Assembly (NCBI RefSeq): GCF_027587175.1
Contig: NZ_JAPCID010000012.1
Location: 1 to 64,000, forward strand
Reading direction: 5' to 3'
DNA: 64,000 nucleotides
Origin: Solirubrobacter deserti
GTDB taxonomy: Bacteria > Actinomycetota > Thermoleophilia > Solirubrobacterales > Solirubrobacteraceae
Part shown: positions 1 to 8,890 of the stretch, piece after piece
Numbering within the stretch: the stretch's first letter is position 1
Layout of the letters: each line of letters begins with the position of its first letter
The notes under the pieces: model-generated
Seen by the model: the letters and a program-made list of their open reading frames with translations, nothing else
Told to the model about the DNA's origin: nothing
Databases searched by the model: none
Translations under genes and position numbers: made by a program

Positions 1-2
1 CG

Positions 3-791
3 GCGGGCGGCGAGGTCGCCGCGGCCGGCGGGCAGCTCGCGGCGCGCGACGGCGCGGCCGTCTCCGTGCGCGACTTGCGCGGCGGGTACGTGCGCGGCAC
101 GGACGTGCTCGGCGGCGCGGAGTTCTCCGTCGCGCCCGGCGAGATCGTCGCGGTGCTCGGCCCCAACGGCGGCGGCAAGACGACGTTGTTCCGCGCGCTG
201 CTGGGCGAGCTGCCGTTCCGGTCGGGCGAAGTGCACCTCGACGGGCGGCCCGCGTACGTGCCGCAGACCGAGCGGGCGCGGCTCGACTTCCCCGTCAGCG
301 CGCACGACGTCGCGCTGATGGGCGCGTACGGCCGGACGCCGTGGTTCAAGCGCGTCTCCAAGGCCGATCGTGCTGCCGCGGAGGCCGCGCTGGAGCGCGT
401 CGGGCTCGGCGACCGCGTGCACGCGCGGTTCGGGACGCTCTCGGGCGGCCAGCGCCAGCGCGTCCTGATCGCCCGTGCGCTCGTGCAGGACGCGCGCGTG
501 CTGCTGCTCGACGAGCCGCTGTCGGGCGTCGACCGGCCGAGCGCCGTCCAGATCGAGCGCGTCTTCGCCGAGCTCCAGGCCGAGGGCCGCACGCTGCTGG
601 TCGCCACGCACGACGTCGCGCAGGCGCGCGCGTGGAGCCGCGTGCTGTGCCTGCACGCCGGCCAGGTCGCGTTCGGCTCGCCCGACACATGCCTGAGCAC
701 CGAGGTCCTGGCGCGCACCTACGGCGACGAGCTCGTGATCCTCGACGGCTCCGGCCAGGCCGTCACCGTCTCGCACCATCACCACCACTGA
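3..791 (+). CDS. Metal ABC transporter ATP-binding protein (5' end probably outside window)
   Basis: ATPase subunit of an ABC importer of the Mn/Zn/Fe (ZnuC/MntA-like) class, acting on the inner face of the membrane with the permease at 1111-1863. Counting from the GTG at 66, Walker A GPNGGGKT is residues 32-39, the Q-loop Gln is 67, the signature LSGGQ is 125-129, Walker B VLLLDEP is 145-151 and the H-loop His is 182. The frame is open to the left edge, and AVSVRDL just before GTG66 looks like the first beta strand, so the true start is probably upstream of the window. The protein ends in five consecutive histidines, which could bind the transported metal (inference). The metal specificity is inferred from the neighbouring MntH and cannot be fixed from sequence. 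Confidence 0.88.
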   Translation, partial: AGGEVAAAGGQLAARDGAAVSVRDLRGGYVRGTDVLGGAEFSVAPGEIVAVLGPNGGGKTTLFRALLGELPFRSGEVHLDGRPAYVPQTERARLDFPVSAHDVALMGAYGRTPWFKRVSKADRAAAEAALERVGLGDRVHARFGTLSGGQRQRVLIARALVQDARVLLLDEPLSGVDRPSAVQIERVFAELQAEGRTLLVATHDVAQARAWSRVLCLHAGQVAFGSPDTCLSTEVLARTYGDELVILDGSGQAVTVSHHHHH

Positions 792-910
792 TGGGGGCCC
801 GCGAGATCGGCGCAGGCGGGGCGGGCGCGGTCCGAGTACGACCACGACGGGCGCGGGGTGCCACGGCGATGGCGCCCCCGTCAGCGTGGCGGCTCCAGGC
901 CGCGGACGCG

Positions 911-975
911 CGACCCCCCTCCGCGCGAAACATCCCCCTCCTCGGGCGAAGCCCGGTTTCGCGCGAGGGGGGTCG
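911..975. repeat. Large imperfect inverted repeat (nested hairpin) in the 792-1110 gap
   Basis: Arms 911-931 and 956-975 are complementary over about 20 bp with one bulged base (left arm CGACCCCCCT then CCGCGCGAAAC; right arm GTTTCGCGCG then AGGGGGGTCG). A second hairpin, CGGGC-GAA-GCCCG (943-955), sits in the loop. It follows the stop of the ATPase gene by about 120 bases and could terminate or attenuate read-through into the permease gene. No T-run follows. The function is unknown. Confidence 0.6.
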
Positions 976-982
976 CGCGGCC

Positions 983-1090
983 GCGGCCCACCACGGGGCC
1001 GGCCTCACCGCGGCCCACCACGGGGCCGGCCTCACCGCGGCCCACCACCGGGCCGGCCTCATCACGGCCCACCACGGGGCCGGTCCGATC
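983..1090. repeat. Four tandem 27-bp repeats before the metal permease gene
   Basis: Four head-to-tail 27-bp units lie at 983-1009, 1010-1036, 1037-1063 and 1064-1090. The first two are identical and the last two carry a few substitutions. Each contains GGCCCACCACGGGGCC or a near copy, whose ends GGCCC/GGGCC can pair, so the array can form four small hairpins. It stops 20 bases before the permease ATG. With the hairpin at 911-975 it accounts for most of the 319-base gap 792-1110, in which I see no gene. Confidence 0.8.
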
Positions 1091-1110
1091 CGCCGGGACT
1101 CCAACTGCTG

Positions 1111-1863
1111 ATGTTCTCGTCCGGCATCATGCAGCGCGCCTTCGTGGAGACGATCGTGCTCGGGCTCGCGTGCGGGCCGCTCGGCGTCTGGATCCTGCTG
1201 CTGCGGCGCTCGTACGCGGCGGAGTCGCTCAGCCACGCGATGCTGCCGGGCCTCGTGATCGCCGCGCTCGCGGGGTTGCCGCTGATCTTCGGGGCGGCGG
1301 CCGGGGTGCTCGTCGCCGCGATCCTGATCGCGGCCGTCCGCGGGGACGTCGGCGTGGCCGTCGTGGTGAGCGGGCTGTTCGGGCTCGGTGGCATCCTCGC
1401 GCTCTCGCCGGAGACGCCGCCGCGGCTCGGAGAGCTGCTGTTCGGGGACCTGCTGGGCGTCACCACCGGCGACCTGCTCGTGGCGGTCGCGCTCACCGTG
1501 GGCGTCTTGGTCGCGCTCGCGCTCGCCTATCGCAGCCTGGCGGTCGCCGGCTTCGAGCAGCGCGGCGGCCGCGCGGACCTGGCGCTGCTCGCGATCCTCG
1601 GCGTGACGACCGTCGCCGCCGTCCAGGGCCTCGGGAACCTGCTGCTGGTCGCGCTGATCCTCGCGCCCGCGGCGGCCGCGCTCAACCTCGCGCAGCGGCT
1701 GCCGAGCATCCTCACGCTGGCGGCGGTACTCGCGGTGGTGTCCGGGGTAGCCGGACTCGTCATCAGCTACCAACTCGAGCTGGCGGCCGGGGCGAGCATC
1801 GCTCTGTGCGCCACAGCACTCTCGGGTGTGGCGCTATTGAAGCCGAAGTTAGCCACACCATAA
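1111..1863 (+). CDS. Metal ABC transporter permease (ABC-3 / ZnuB family)
   Basis: Membrane subunit of about 250 residues forming the metal channel for the ATPase at 3-791. It is almost entirely hydrophobic, with some seven to eight predicted membrane segments. The family pattern is visible: a basic turn LLLRRSYAAESLSHAMLPGL near residues 28-47, and the segment GLGNLLLVALILAPAAAALN near the C-terminus. I chose the ATG at 1111 because it begins directly at the first conserved segment. The frame is open upstream through the tandem repeats, but that stretch codes only for Arg/Pro/Gly-rich sequence. No substrate-binding subunit lies downstream, so it may be encoded left of the window. Confidence 0.88.
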   Translation: MFSSGIMQRAFVETIVLGLACGPLGVWILLLRRSYAAESLSHAMLPGLVIAALAGLPLIFGAAAGVLVAAILIAAVRGDVGVAVVVSGLFGLGGILALSPETPPRLGELLFGDLLGVTTGDLLVAVALTVGVLVALALAYRSLAVAGFEQRGGRADLALLAILGVTTVAAVQGLGNLLLVALILAPAAAALNLAQRLPSILTLAAVLAVVSGVAGLVISYQLELAAGASIALCATALSGVALLKPKLATP

Positions 1864-1870
1864 TCGGACT

Positions 1871-3136
1871 GTGCAGACCGCCTCGCCCGCCGCGCCGCTG
1901 ACGCCGCTGCAGACCGCGCGCCGGCGCGGGCGCGTGAAGGGCGTCCTGGCCCTGTTCGGACCGGCGTTCGTCGCGGCCGTCGCGTACATCGATCCGGGCA
2001 ACTTCGCCACGAACATCTCCGGCGGCGCGCAGTTCGGCTACCTGCTCGTCTGGGTGATCGTCGGGGCGAACCTGATGGCGATGCTCGTGCAGTACCTCTC
2101 CGCCAAGACGGGCATCGCGACGGGGAGGAGCCTGCCGGAGCTGTGCCGCGAGCACTTCCGCAGGCCCGTGACCTTCGGGCTGTGGCTGCAGGCCGAGGCG
2201 ATCGCGATCGCCACCGACCTCGCCGAGTTCGTCGGCGCGGCGATCGCGCTCAACCTGCTGTTCGGCGTGCCGCCGTTCGCCGCGGGGCTGATGACCGCGG
2301 TCGTCGCGTTCGCGATCCTCGAGCTGCAGTCGCGCGGCTACCGCCGGTTCGAGCTCGCGATCGCGGGCTTTCTGATGATCGTGTTCTTCGGCTTCATGTA
2401 CGACCTGAGCCAGGTCGGCGTGGACCCCGGCGACTTCGCCCAAGGGCTCATCCCGAGCTTCGACGGCACGGACTCCGTGCTGCTCGCCGTCGGCATCCTC
2501 GGCGCGACCGTGATGCCGCACGTCGTGTACCTGCACTCGGCGCTCACGTCCAACCGGATCGCGCCGAAGACCACCGAGGAGCGCCGGGAGCTCCTGAAGT
2601 TCCAGCGCCTCGACGTGATCGTCGCGCTCGGCCTGGCCGGGATCATCAACCTGACGATGCTGGTCGTCGCCGCGCAGCTGTTCCACGACAGCGGCAACAC
2701 CACGGTCGAGTCGATCGAGGACGCGCACGCCGGCTTCGACACGCTGCTCGGCGGTGGCGCGGCGCTCGCGTTCGCCGTCGCGCTGCTCGCCTCCGGCCTG
2801 AGCAGCTCCAGCGTCGGCACCTTCGCCGGCCAGGTCGTGATGCAGGGCTTCATCAACCGCCGCATCAACCTCTTCCTGCGCCGCGCGATCACGATGGCGC
2901 CGAGCCTGATCGTGCTCGCGATCGGCGTGGACCCGTCGACGACGCTCGTGATCTCTCAGGTCGTGCTGTCGTTCGGCATCCCGTTCGCGCTGATCCCCAT
3001 GGTCCTGTTGACCCGCCGTCGCGACATCATGGGCGCGCTCGTCAACCGCCGGCAGACGACCGCCATCGCCGGACTTGTCGCAACATTGATCGTTGCGCTC
3101 AACGCTTTCCTCGTGTATCAAACCTTCTTCGGCTAG
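1871..3136 (+). CDS. mntH: NRAMP-family divalent metal/proton symporter
   Basis: Proton-driven importer of Mn2+ (and possibly Fe2+) in the NRAMP/SLC11 family, 421 residues, the usual length for bacterial MntH. The metal-binding DPGN motif is at residues 41-44 (AYIDPGNFATNI) and the second metal motif, MPH, is near 215-217 (TVMPHVVYLHSAL); about eleven membrane segments can be followed. The GTG start at 1871 lies 7 bases after the permease stop, so it is probably co-transcribed with the metal ABC genes. An ABC importer and an NRAMP carrier side by side suggest a Mn-scarcity locus. I see no MntR or Fur gene nearby. Near the permease stop, GTGTGGC and GCCACAC form a 7-bp inverted repeat that could be an operator. 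Confidence 0.93.
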   Translation: MQTASPAAPLTPLQTARRRGRVKGVLALFGPAFVAAVAYIDPGNFATNISGGAQFGYLLVWVIVGANLMAMLVQYLSAKTGIATGRSLPELCREHFRRPVTFGLWLQAEAIAIATDLAEFVGAAIALNLLFGVPPFAAGLMTAVVAFAILELQSRGYRRFELAIAGFLMIVFFGFMYDLSQVGVDPGDFAQGLIPSFDGTDSVLLAVGILGATVMPHVVYLHSALTSNRIAPKTTEERRELLKFQRLDVIVALGLAGIINLTMLVVAAQLFHDSGNTTVESIEDAHAGFDTLLGGGAALAFAVALLASGLSSSSVGTFAGQVVMQGFINRRINLFLRRAITMAPSLIVLAIGVDPSTTLVISQVVLSFGIPFALIPMVLLTRRRDIMGALVNRRQTTAIAGLVATLIVALNAFLVYQTFFG

Positions 3137-3163
3137 TCAGTCGTTCAAAAGGGGAGAGGGAAG

Positions 3164-5815
3164 TTGCGTTGGACGCTGCGATTTGCGTGTCTGTTGTTCG
3201 TAATGGTGTTCGCGGGTGCCGAGGCGGCGCACGCGCAAAAGGTGCTCGTGTTCTCGAAGACCGCGGGCTTCCGGCACGACTCCATCCCGCAGGGGATCGC
3301 CGCGATCCAGGCCATCGGCCAGGCCAACAACTTCGCGGTCGACGCGACCGAGGACGCGACGAAGTTCACCACCGCGAACCTCGACCAGTACGACGCGGTC
3401 GTCTGGCTGTCGACCACCGGTGACGTGCTCAACGACGCCCAGCAGGCGGCGTTCGAGAGCTACATCCGCGCGGGCGGCGGCTACGTCGGCGTCCACGCCG
3501 CGGCCGACACCGAGTACTCGTGGCCCTGGTACGGCGAGCTGGTCGGCGCGTACTTCAACAGCCACCCGAACAACCAGGACGCGAAGGTCGACGTGATCGA
3601 CCGCGCGCACCCCTCGACGAGCCACCTGCCCGCCGCCTGGACGCGCTACGACGAGTGGTACAACTACCGCGAGTCGCCGTCCAGCAAGGTCCACGTCCTG
3701 GCCAAGCTCGACGAGACGTCCTACAACGCCGGCAACGGCGCGATGGGCGCCGACCACCCGATCGCGTGGTGCCGCAGCTTCGAAGGCGGCCGCTCCTGGT
3801 ACACCGGCGGCGGGCACACGCAGGAGTCCTACTCGGAGGCCAACTTCCGCCAGCACCTCGCCGGCGGCATCCGCTGGGCCGCGGGCTACGTGAGCGGCGA
3901 CTGCTCGGTGCCCGAGCCCGAGCCGTGCACCGCGACCTCGGACGAGTTCGAGGGCACAGCCCTCGGCTGCCAGTGGTCGATCGTGCGCTCGACCAACCAG
4001 CACACCGTCTCCGGCGGCGTCCTGAAGGTCCCGACCGCGCCGGGCGACCTCTACGGCGGGGGCGGCGACGCGCCGAACCTGATCCTCCAGAAGGCCCCGA
4101 GCGGCGCCTGGGAGGCGACCACCAAGGTCACCATCAACGCGCAGGCCGGCAGCCAGCAGGCGGGCCTGATCCTCTACCAGAACGACGACAACTACATCAA
4201 GGCCGTGCTGCTCGCCCGCAGCTCGAGCGAGAAGTTCATGGAGATCGTCCAGGAGATCAACGGCTCGCCGCGCTACGACGCCAGCCAGGACCGCCTGAAC
4301 ATCCCGTCGGACTGGCCGACCACGTTCTACGTCCGCTTCACGCATCAGAACGGCACCATCACGGCGGCCGCCTCGCGTGACGGCAGCACCTGGCAGCAGA
4401 TCGGGCGCACGGCGACCTCGTCGTCGTTCACCTCCCCGCGCATCGGCCTGACCGCCGTCACCAACGACGGCAACCAGCGCACCGACGCGAGCTTCGACTT
4501 CTTCCGCATCACCGGCGGCGGGACGGGCGGCCCGGACACGACGCCGCCCAGCGTCACCTCCTCCGTCGACGGCATCCCGACCGCGGCCGGCGCGTACCTG
4601 AACCGCGCCAAGGTCACGGTCAGCGCGACCGACTTCGACTCGGGCGTGGAGAAGATCGAGTGGTCGCACGGCGACGGTGCCTGGCAGACCTACACCGGGC
4701 CGATCGAGGTCGCGCAGACTGGACAGGTCCGGTTCCGCGCGACCGACAAGGCGGGCAACACGTCCGACTTCAGCACGGTCGACGTGCAGGTCGCAGCCGC
4801 ACCGACGTGCTCGCCGGTCACCCCCGAGCCCGGCTTCCAGGCGCTCTACGACGGGACGATCCAGAGCCTGAAGGACTGGACGATGGCCGGCCCGGGCGGC
4901 TTCCAGCCGCGTACGGGTGACTGCGTGATCGACGCCTGGGGCGGCATGGGCCTGCTGTGGTACTCCAAGCAGCAGCTCGTCGCCCCGTACACGATCCGTG
5001 CCGAGTGGCGCATCTACGGCGACGACGACAACTCGGGCGTGTTCATCGGCTTCCCGGACCCGATGGACGACCCGTGGAAGCCGGTCAGCCAGGGCTACGA
5101 GATCCAGATCGACCCGACCGACGGCGACCCGACGCGCCGCACCGCCTCGATCTACTCCTTCCAGGCCGCCAATGCGGGCCAGCTCGCGCTCGCGCTCAAG
5201 CCGCACGGCCAGTGGAACGTGATGGAGGTCGAGGTCACCGATCAGCTGATCGTCGTCCGGATCAACGGGGTGGAGGTCAACCGCTACACCTCTCCGCACC
5301 CGGAGCGTGACCCGAGCGCCGGCTTCTTCGGCATCCAGAACGACGGTGCGGGCGCGGACGTCAGCTACCGCAGCGTGCAGGTCAAGGGCGGGGGGCTCCC
5401 GACCCCGACGCCGACCCCGACGCCCGAGCCCGGGGACAGCACCTCGGTCGACACCGACGTCGTCGCCAGCGTGGTGCCGCGGGCGCTGGGGCTGTCGTTC
5501 GTCGGCGGCCCCGTGGATCTCGGCACGTTCGTGCCGGGCGTGGAGAAGGAGTACTCGGTGAACGCCACGCTGAAGGTGCTCTCCACGCTGCAGGGCACGG
5601 CGAAGCTCAGCGTGACCTCCGGGCGCATGTCCAACGCGGAGTTCGAGCTGCCCGAGCCGCTGCGCGTCGAGCCGGCCAAGACGTCCTGGACCGGCCCGGT
5701 GGCCAACGAGGACGTCGCCGTCGCGTTCAAGCAGCTGATCAAGCGCACGGACCGGATCCTGGAGGGCACCTACTCCGAGACGGTCACGTTCACGCTGTCG
5801 GCCGGCACCCCGTAG
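3164..5815 (+). CDS. Secreted multidomain ThuA / DUF1080 carbohydrate-active protein
   Basis: Large exported protein (883 aa). The TTG start at 3164 follows a good ribosome site (GGGGAGAGGG) and encodes a signal peptide ending AEAAHA, with cleavage near residue 24. Domains in order: ThuA-like (trehalose-utilisation fold, about 25-245); a concanavalin-like beta domain as in xylosidase C-termini (about 262-450); an Ig-like domain starting DTTPPSVTS (about 463-545); a DUF1080/3-keto-glycoside hydrolase-like jelly roll (about 555-745); a PTPTPTPTPEP linker; and a C-terminal beta domain. ThuA and DUF1080 often accompany 3-keto-sugar metabolism, so extracellular glycoside processing is likely but inferred. 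A perfect hairpin follows the stop. Confidence 0.88.
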   Translation: MRWTLRFACLLFVMVFAGAEAAHAQKVLVFSKTAGFRHDSIPQGIAAIQAIGQANNFAVDATEDATKFTTANLDQYDAVVWLSTTGDVLNDAQQAAFESYIRAGGGYVGVHAAADTEYSWPWYGELVGAYFNSHPNNQDAKVDVIDRAHPSTSHLPAAWTRYDEWYNYRESPSSKVHVLAKLDETSYNAGNGAMGADHPIAWCRSFEGGRSWYTGGGHTQESYSEANFRQHLAGGIRWAAGYVSGDCSVPEPEPCTATSDEFEGTALGCQWSIVRSTNQHTVSGGVLKVPTAPGDLYGGGGDAPNLILQKAPSGAWEATTKVTINAQAGSQQAGLILYQNDDNYIKAVLLARSSSEKFMEIVQEINGSPRYDASQDRLNIPSDWPTTFYVRFTHQNGTITAAASRDGSTWQQIGRTATSSSFTSPRIGLTAVTNDGNQRTDASFDFFRITGGGTGGPDTTPPSVTSSVDGIPTAAGAYLNRAKVTVSATDFDSGVEKIEWSHGDGAWQTYTGPIEVAQTGQVRFRATDKAGNTSDFSTVDVQVAAAPTCSPVTPEPGFQALYDGTIQSLKDWTMAGPGGFQPRTGDCVIDAWGGMGLLWYSKQQLVAPYTIRAEWRIYGDDDNSGVFIGFPDPMDDPWKPVSQGYEIQIDPTDGDPTRRTASIYSFQAANAGQLALALKPHGQWNVMEVEVTDQLIVVRINGVEVNRYTSPHPERDPSAGFFGIQNDGAGADVSYRSVQVKGGGLPTPTPTPTPEPGDSTSVDTDVVASVVPRALGLSFVGGPVDLGTFVPGVEKEYSVNATLKVLSTLQGTAKLSVTSGRMSNAEFELPEPLRVEPAKTSWTGPVANEDVAVAFKQLIKRTDRILEGTYSETVTFTLSAGTP

Positions 5816-5825
5816 GCGGACCGTC

Positions 5826-5856
5826 GCGCTCCCCGGCGAACCTCGCCGGGGAGCGC
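5826..5856 (+). terminator. Hairpin terminator after the ThuA gene
   Basis: A perfect 14-bp stem (GCGCTCCCCGGCGA pairing with TCGCCGGGGAGCGC) with a 3-base ACC loop, starting 10 bases after the stop codon. No U-run follows, as is common for actinobacterial terminators. Confidence 0.75.
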
Positions 5857-5911
5857 ATAGGTTCTCCCACCCATTGACGGCGCGCTCCGTTTCGTGGACC
5901 ATGCCGCGCGG

Positions 5912-6550
5912 ATGGACTCGAAGGCGCGGAGGGAGCGGAACCGGCGGAGGCTGCCGCCCAAGAGCCCGTGGGTGGTGTGGACGCAACGGGTCGCGGGCGT
6001 GCTGGCGACGGTGGCGCTGTTCGGCGTCGGCGTCGCGGTCTTCAACCTCGTGCGGCCCGACGACGGCGCGGCGGTGGTCGCGTCCGAGACGGCGGCCACG
6101 CCCACCGCGACGCCGAAGCAGTCCTCCAAGAAGAAGTCCAAGAAGGCCAAGCCGCTGACGGCGCGCGAGAAGCAGGCCCGTGCGGACGCCGTCGACGACG
6201 TGCGCATGCAGGGCGACACGACCGTGCGCGAGGCCGACTACGACCCGCGTGCGCGGCTGCGCGTGCTGATCGGCCGCCCGGTCGGCGACTCGACCGGCGG
6301 CTACCGCGCGTACTTCTTCACCAAGGACGGCTTCGTCGGCAAGGACTCGGACTTCCGCAGCACCGAGCTCGAGGTCGCCAAGCAGGGCAAGGCGACGGTC
6401 ACGCTGCGTTACGGCGTCTACAAGGACGGCGACCGCGCGGGCGAGCCCACCGGCACCAAGCGCGTGCGCTTCCGCCTCGACGGCACGGCGCTCACCGCGC
6501 TGGACGTCGTCCCCTCCGCGGACGAACGCTTCCAGCGCTCCTCCGGTTAG
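5912..6550 (+). CDS. Hypothetical single-pass membrane protein
   Basis: Not recognised. From the ATG at 5912 (MDSKARRERN) the protein has a very basic cytoplasmic tail and one membrane segment (WVVWTQRVAGVLATVALFGV). A Thr/Pro/Lys-rich linker (TPTATPKQ, KKKSKKAK) follows, then an external domain of about 130 residues with short beta-rich stretches (ARLRVLIGRPV, ATVTLRYGVYKDG). The frame also allows a GTG at 5894, but the ATG gives the more typical positive-inside N-terminus. It stands alone between a terminator and the acyl-CoA synthetase gene. A cell-envelope role is a guess from topology. Confidence 0.7.
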   Translation: MDSKARRERNRRRLPPKSPWVVWTQRVAGVLATVALFGVGVAVFNLVRPDDGAAVVASETAATPTATPKQSSKKKSKKAKPLTAREKQARADAVDDVRMQGDTTVREADYDPRARLRVLIGRPVGDSTGGYRAYFFTKDGFVGKDSDFRSTELEVAKQGKATVTLRYGVYKDGDRAGEPTGTKRVRFRLDGTALTALDVVPSADERFQRSSG

Positions 6551-6568
6551 TCTCTCCCTACGGAGAGA
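6551..6568 (+). terminator. Small hairpin between the membrane-protein and synthetase genes
   Basis: TCTCTCC-CTAC-GGAGAGA forms a 7-bp stem immediately after the stop at 6550. It ends just before the GAGGAGGG ribosome site of the next gene, so it may be a weak terminator or may shape access to that site. Confidence 0.35.
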
Positions 6569-6580
6569 CCGAGGAGGGCC

Positions 6581-8212
6581 GTGATGGAGCTGTCGTACGC
6601 ATCCGGAACGTCGACCACGCCGCTGCTGGGCGACACGATCGGCGACAACCTCGACCGCACGATCGCGCGCTTCGGCGACCGCGAGGCGCTCGTCTCCGTC
6701 CACCAGGATCTGCGGTACACGTACGCGCAGTTCGGCGAGACCGTCGACCGCTGCGCACGGGCGCTCATCGCGGCAGGGATCGAGGCGGGCGACCGCGTCG
6801 GCATCTGGAGCCCGAACTGCGCCGAGTGGGCGCTCGTCCAGTACGCGACCGCCAAGGCCGGGATCATCCTGGTCAACATCAACCCGGCCTACCGGACGTC
6901 CGAGCTGGCGTACGTGCTCAACCAGTCCGGCGTGCGGATGCTGGTCGCGGCGACGTCGTTCAAGACCAGCGACTACGTGAAGATGGTCGACGACGTCCGC
7001 GCGGACTGCCAGAAGCTCGAGCAGGTCGTGTTCATCGGGCGCGACTGGGAGGAGTTCATCGCGCGCGCCGAGCGGGTGAGCGCGGACGAGCTGCGGCAGC
7101 GGCAGGCCGCGACCCAGTTCGACGACCCGATCAACATCCAATACACGAGCGGCACGACCGGCTTCCCGAAGGGCGCGACGCTCAGCCACCACAACATCCT
7201 CAACAACGGCTTCTTCGTCGGCGAGGGCTGCCGCTACACCGAACAGGACCGGGTCTGCATCCCGGTGCCCTACTACCACTGCTTCGGCATGGTGATGGGC
7301 AACCTCGCGTGCACCTCGCACGGCGCGTGCATGGTCATCCCGGCGCCGGCGTTCGACCCGATCGCGACGCTTCAGGCCGTCCAGGACGAGCGCTGCACGT
7401 CGCTGTACGGCGTCCCGACGATGTTCATCGCCGAGCTCGAGCACCCGGAGTTCGGCGAGTACGACCTCACCAGCCTGCGCACCGGGATCATGGCCGGCTC
7501 GCCCTGCCCGATCGAGACGATGAAGCGCTGTGTCGAGCAGATGCACATGGAGGAGGTGACCATCTGCTACGGCATGACCGAGACCTCGCCGGTGTCCACG
7601 CAGACCGGCGCCGACGACCCGCTGGAGAAGCGTGTCGCGACCGTGGGCCGCGTCCATCCGCACGTCGAGGTCAAGATCGTCTCGCCGGAGAGCGGGGCCG
7701 TGGTCGCGCGCGGTGAGCCGGGCGAGCTGTGCACGCGCGCCTACTCCGTGATGCTGGGCTACTGGGATGAGCCGGAGAAGACCGCCGACGCGATCGACCG
7801 GGCGCGCTGGATGCACACGGGCGACCTGGCGCAGATGGACGACGAGGGCTACATCAAGATCGTCGGGCGCATCAAGGACATGGTCATCCGCGGCGGCGAG
7901 AACGTCTACCCGCGCGAGATCGAGGAGTTCCTGATGGGGCATCCGGACATCGCGGACGTCCAGGTCATCGGGGTGCCGGACCCGCGCTACGGCGAGGAGC
8001 TGATGGCCTACGTGCGCCTCCGCGGCGGCGCTGCGCTCGACCGCGAAGCGGTGGCCGAGTTCTGCCAGGGCAAGATCGCCCACTACAAGGTGCCGCGTTA
8101 TGTTCAGGTGGTGGATGAGTTCCCGATGACCGTGACCGGCAAGATCCAGAAGTACAAGCTGCGCGAGGCGGCGATCGAGTCGCTGGGGCTCGCGGAAGTG
8201 GAGACGGCGTAG
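6581..8212 (+). CDS. AMP-binding acyl-CoA synthetase (FadD-like)
   Basis: Activates a carboxylic acid with ATP and joins it to CoA (fatty-acid or short-chain acyl-CoA ligase). It is 543 aa, normal for the ANL superfamily. The P-loop-like motif [11 protein letters not shown] is near residues 188-198, the adenine/acid motif [12 protein letters not shown] is mid-protein, the hinge motif [22 protein letters not shown] is near 430-450, and the C-terminal catalytic Lys is in TGKIQKYK. A strong ribosome site GAGGAGGG precedes GTG6581/ATG6584. The SRAP gene follows after 3 bases, suggesting co-transcription but no obvious functional link. Substrate chain length cannot be read from sequence; a medium- or long-chain acid is the usual assignment. 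Confidence 0.92.
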   Translation: MMELSYASGTSTTPLLGDTIGDNLDRTIARFGDREALVSVHQDLRYTYAQFGETVDRCARALIAAGIEAGDRVGIWSPNCAEWALVQYATAKAGIILVNINPAYRTSELAYVLNQSGVRMLVAATSFKTSDYVKMVDDVRADCQKLEQVVFIGRDWEEFIARAERVSADELRQRQAATQFDDPINIQYTSGTTGFPKGATLSHHNILNNGFFVGEGCRYTEQDRVCIPVPYYHCFGMVMGNLACTSHGACMVIPAPAFDPIATLQAVQDERCTSLYGVPTMFIAELEHPEFGEYDLTSLRTGIMAGSPCPIETMKRCVEQMHMEEVTICYGMTETSPVSTQTGADDPLEKRVATVGRVHPHVEVKIVSPESGAVVARGEPGELCTRAYSVMLGYWDEPEKTADAIDRARWMHTGDLAQMDDEGYIKIVGRIKDMVIRGGENVYPREIEEFLMGHPDIADVQVIGVPDPRYGEELMAYVRLRGGAALDREAVAEFCQGKIAHYKVPRYVQVVDEFPMTVTGKIQKYKLREAAIESLGLAEVETA

Positions 8213-8215
8213 CGC

Positions 8216-8878
8216 GTGTGCGGCCGATACACGCTCTCGACCGTCGACGGTCCTGAGATCGCGCAGCGCTTCAGCCTGATCGACCCGCCGTCCGAGGAGA
8301 CGCTCGGGCGCTTCAACGTGTGCCCGACCGAGACGGTCGCGGCCGTTCTGCAGCCGGGCCAGGCCAGCGCGGTCGCGTGGGGCCTGCGGCCGTTCCGCAA
8401 CCAGAACTACGCGCCGATCAACGTGCGCTCGGAGACCGCCGCCTCCCGCTTCAAGCGGCTGATGGACGGCGGCCGCTGCCTCGTGCTCGCCGACGGCTGG
8501 TACGAGTGGCTCAAGGCGGAGAAGAAGGGCCAGCCGCGCCTGCCGTTCCGCTACACGGTCGACGAAGGGTCGCTGTTCGCGTTCGCCGGCGTCTACGACG
8601 GCACGGGCGTCGCGATCCTCACCACCGAGGCGAACGAGATCTGTGCGCCCGTGCACGACCGGATGCCGGTGATCCTCGACGGGCCCGAGGCCGAGGCGAT
8701 GTGGCTGTCGGACAGCGTCGAGATCCCCGAGGCCGAAGGGCTGCTGATCCCGTTCCCGAGTGAGCGCGTGTCCGTAGCACCCGCCAATCCGGCCGTCAAT
8801 AGGGCGGGAGTAGAAGGCCCGGAGCTGCTGACGCCGCCGGACGAGCCGGTGGCGCCCCCGTCGGACACGCTGTTCTGA
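8216..8878 (+). CDS. SOS response-associated peptidase (SRAP / HMCES-YedK family)
   Basis: Senses abasic sites in single-stranded DNA and forms a protective thiazolidine crosslink through its N-terminal cysteine. The GTG start is fixed by the required MCGRY N-terminus: after removal of Met, Cys2 becomes the reactive residue. Other family active-site residues are visible: Asn69 in INVRSET, Glu97 in GWYEW and His147 in HDRMPV. Length (220 aa) is standard. The C-terminal tail (from about 195, PVAPPSDTLF) is low complexity. The short spacing to the acyl-CoA synthetase (3 bases) and the antiporter (12 bases) suggests a shared transcript. No LexA box was found. Confidence 0.93.
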   Translation: MCGRYTLSTVDGPEIAQRFSLIDPPSEETLGRFNVCPTETVAAVLQPGQASAVAWGLRPFRNQNYAPINVRSETAASRFKRLMDGGRCLVLADGWYEWLKAEKKGQPRLPFRYTVDEGSLFAFAGVYDGTGVAILTTEANEICAPVHDRMPVILDGPEAEAMWLSDSVEIPEAEGLLIPFPSERVSVAPANPAVNRAGVEGPELLTPPDEPVAPPSDTLF

Positions 8879-8890
8879 AAAGGTCCGCGG

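Noticed and set aside
762-791. Cloning-tag contamination (His tag)
   Set aside because: The five His codons are followed by ordinary genomic sequence and the gene is a natural family member.
983-1090. Possible CRISPR array
   Set aside because: The 27-bp units are directly contiguous with no unique spacers and there are no cas genes.
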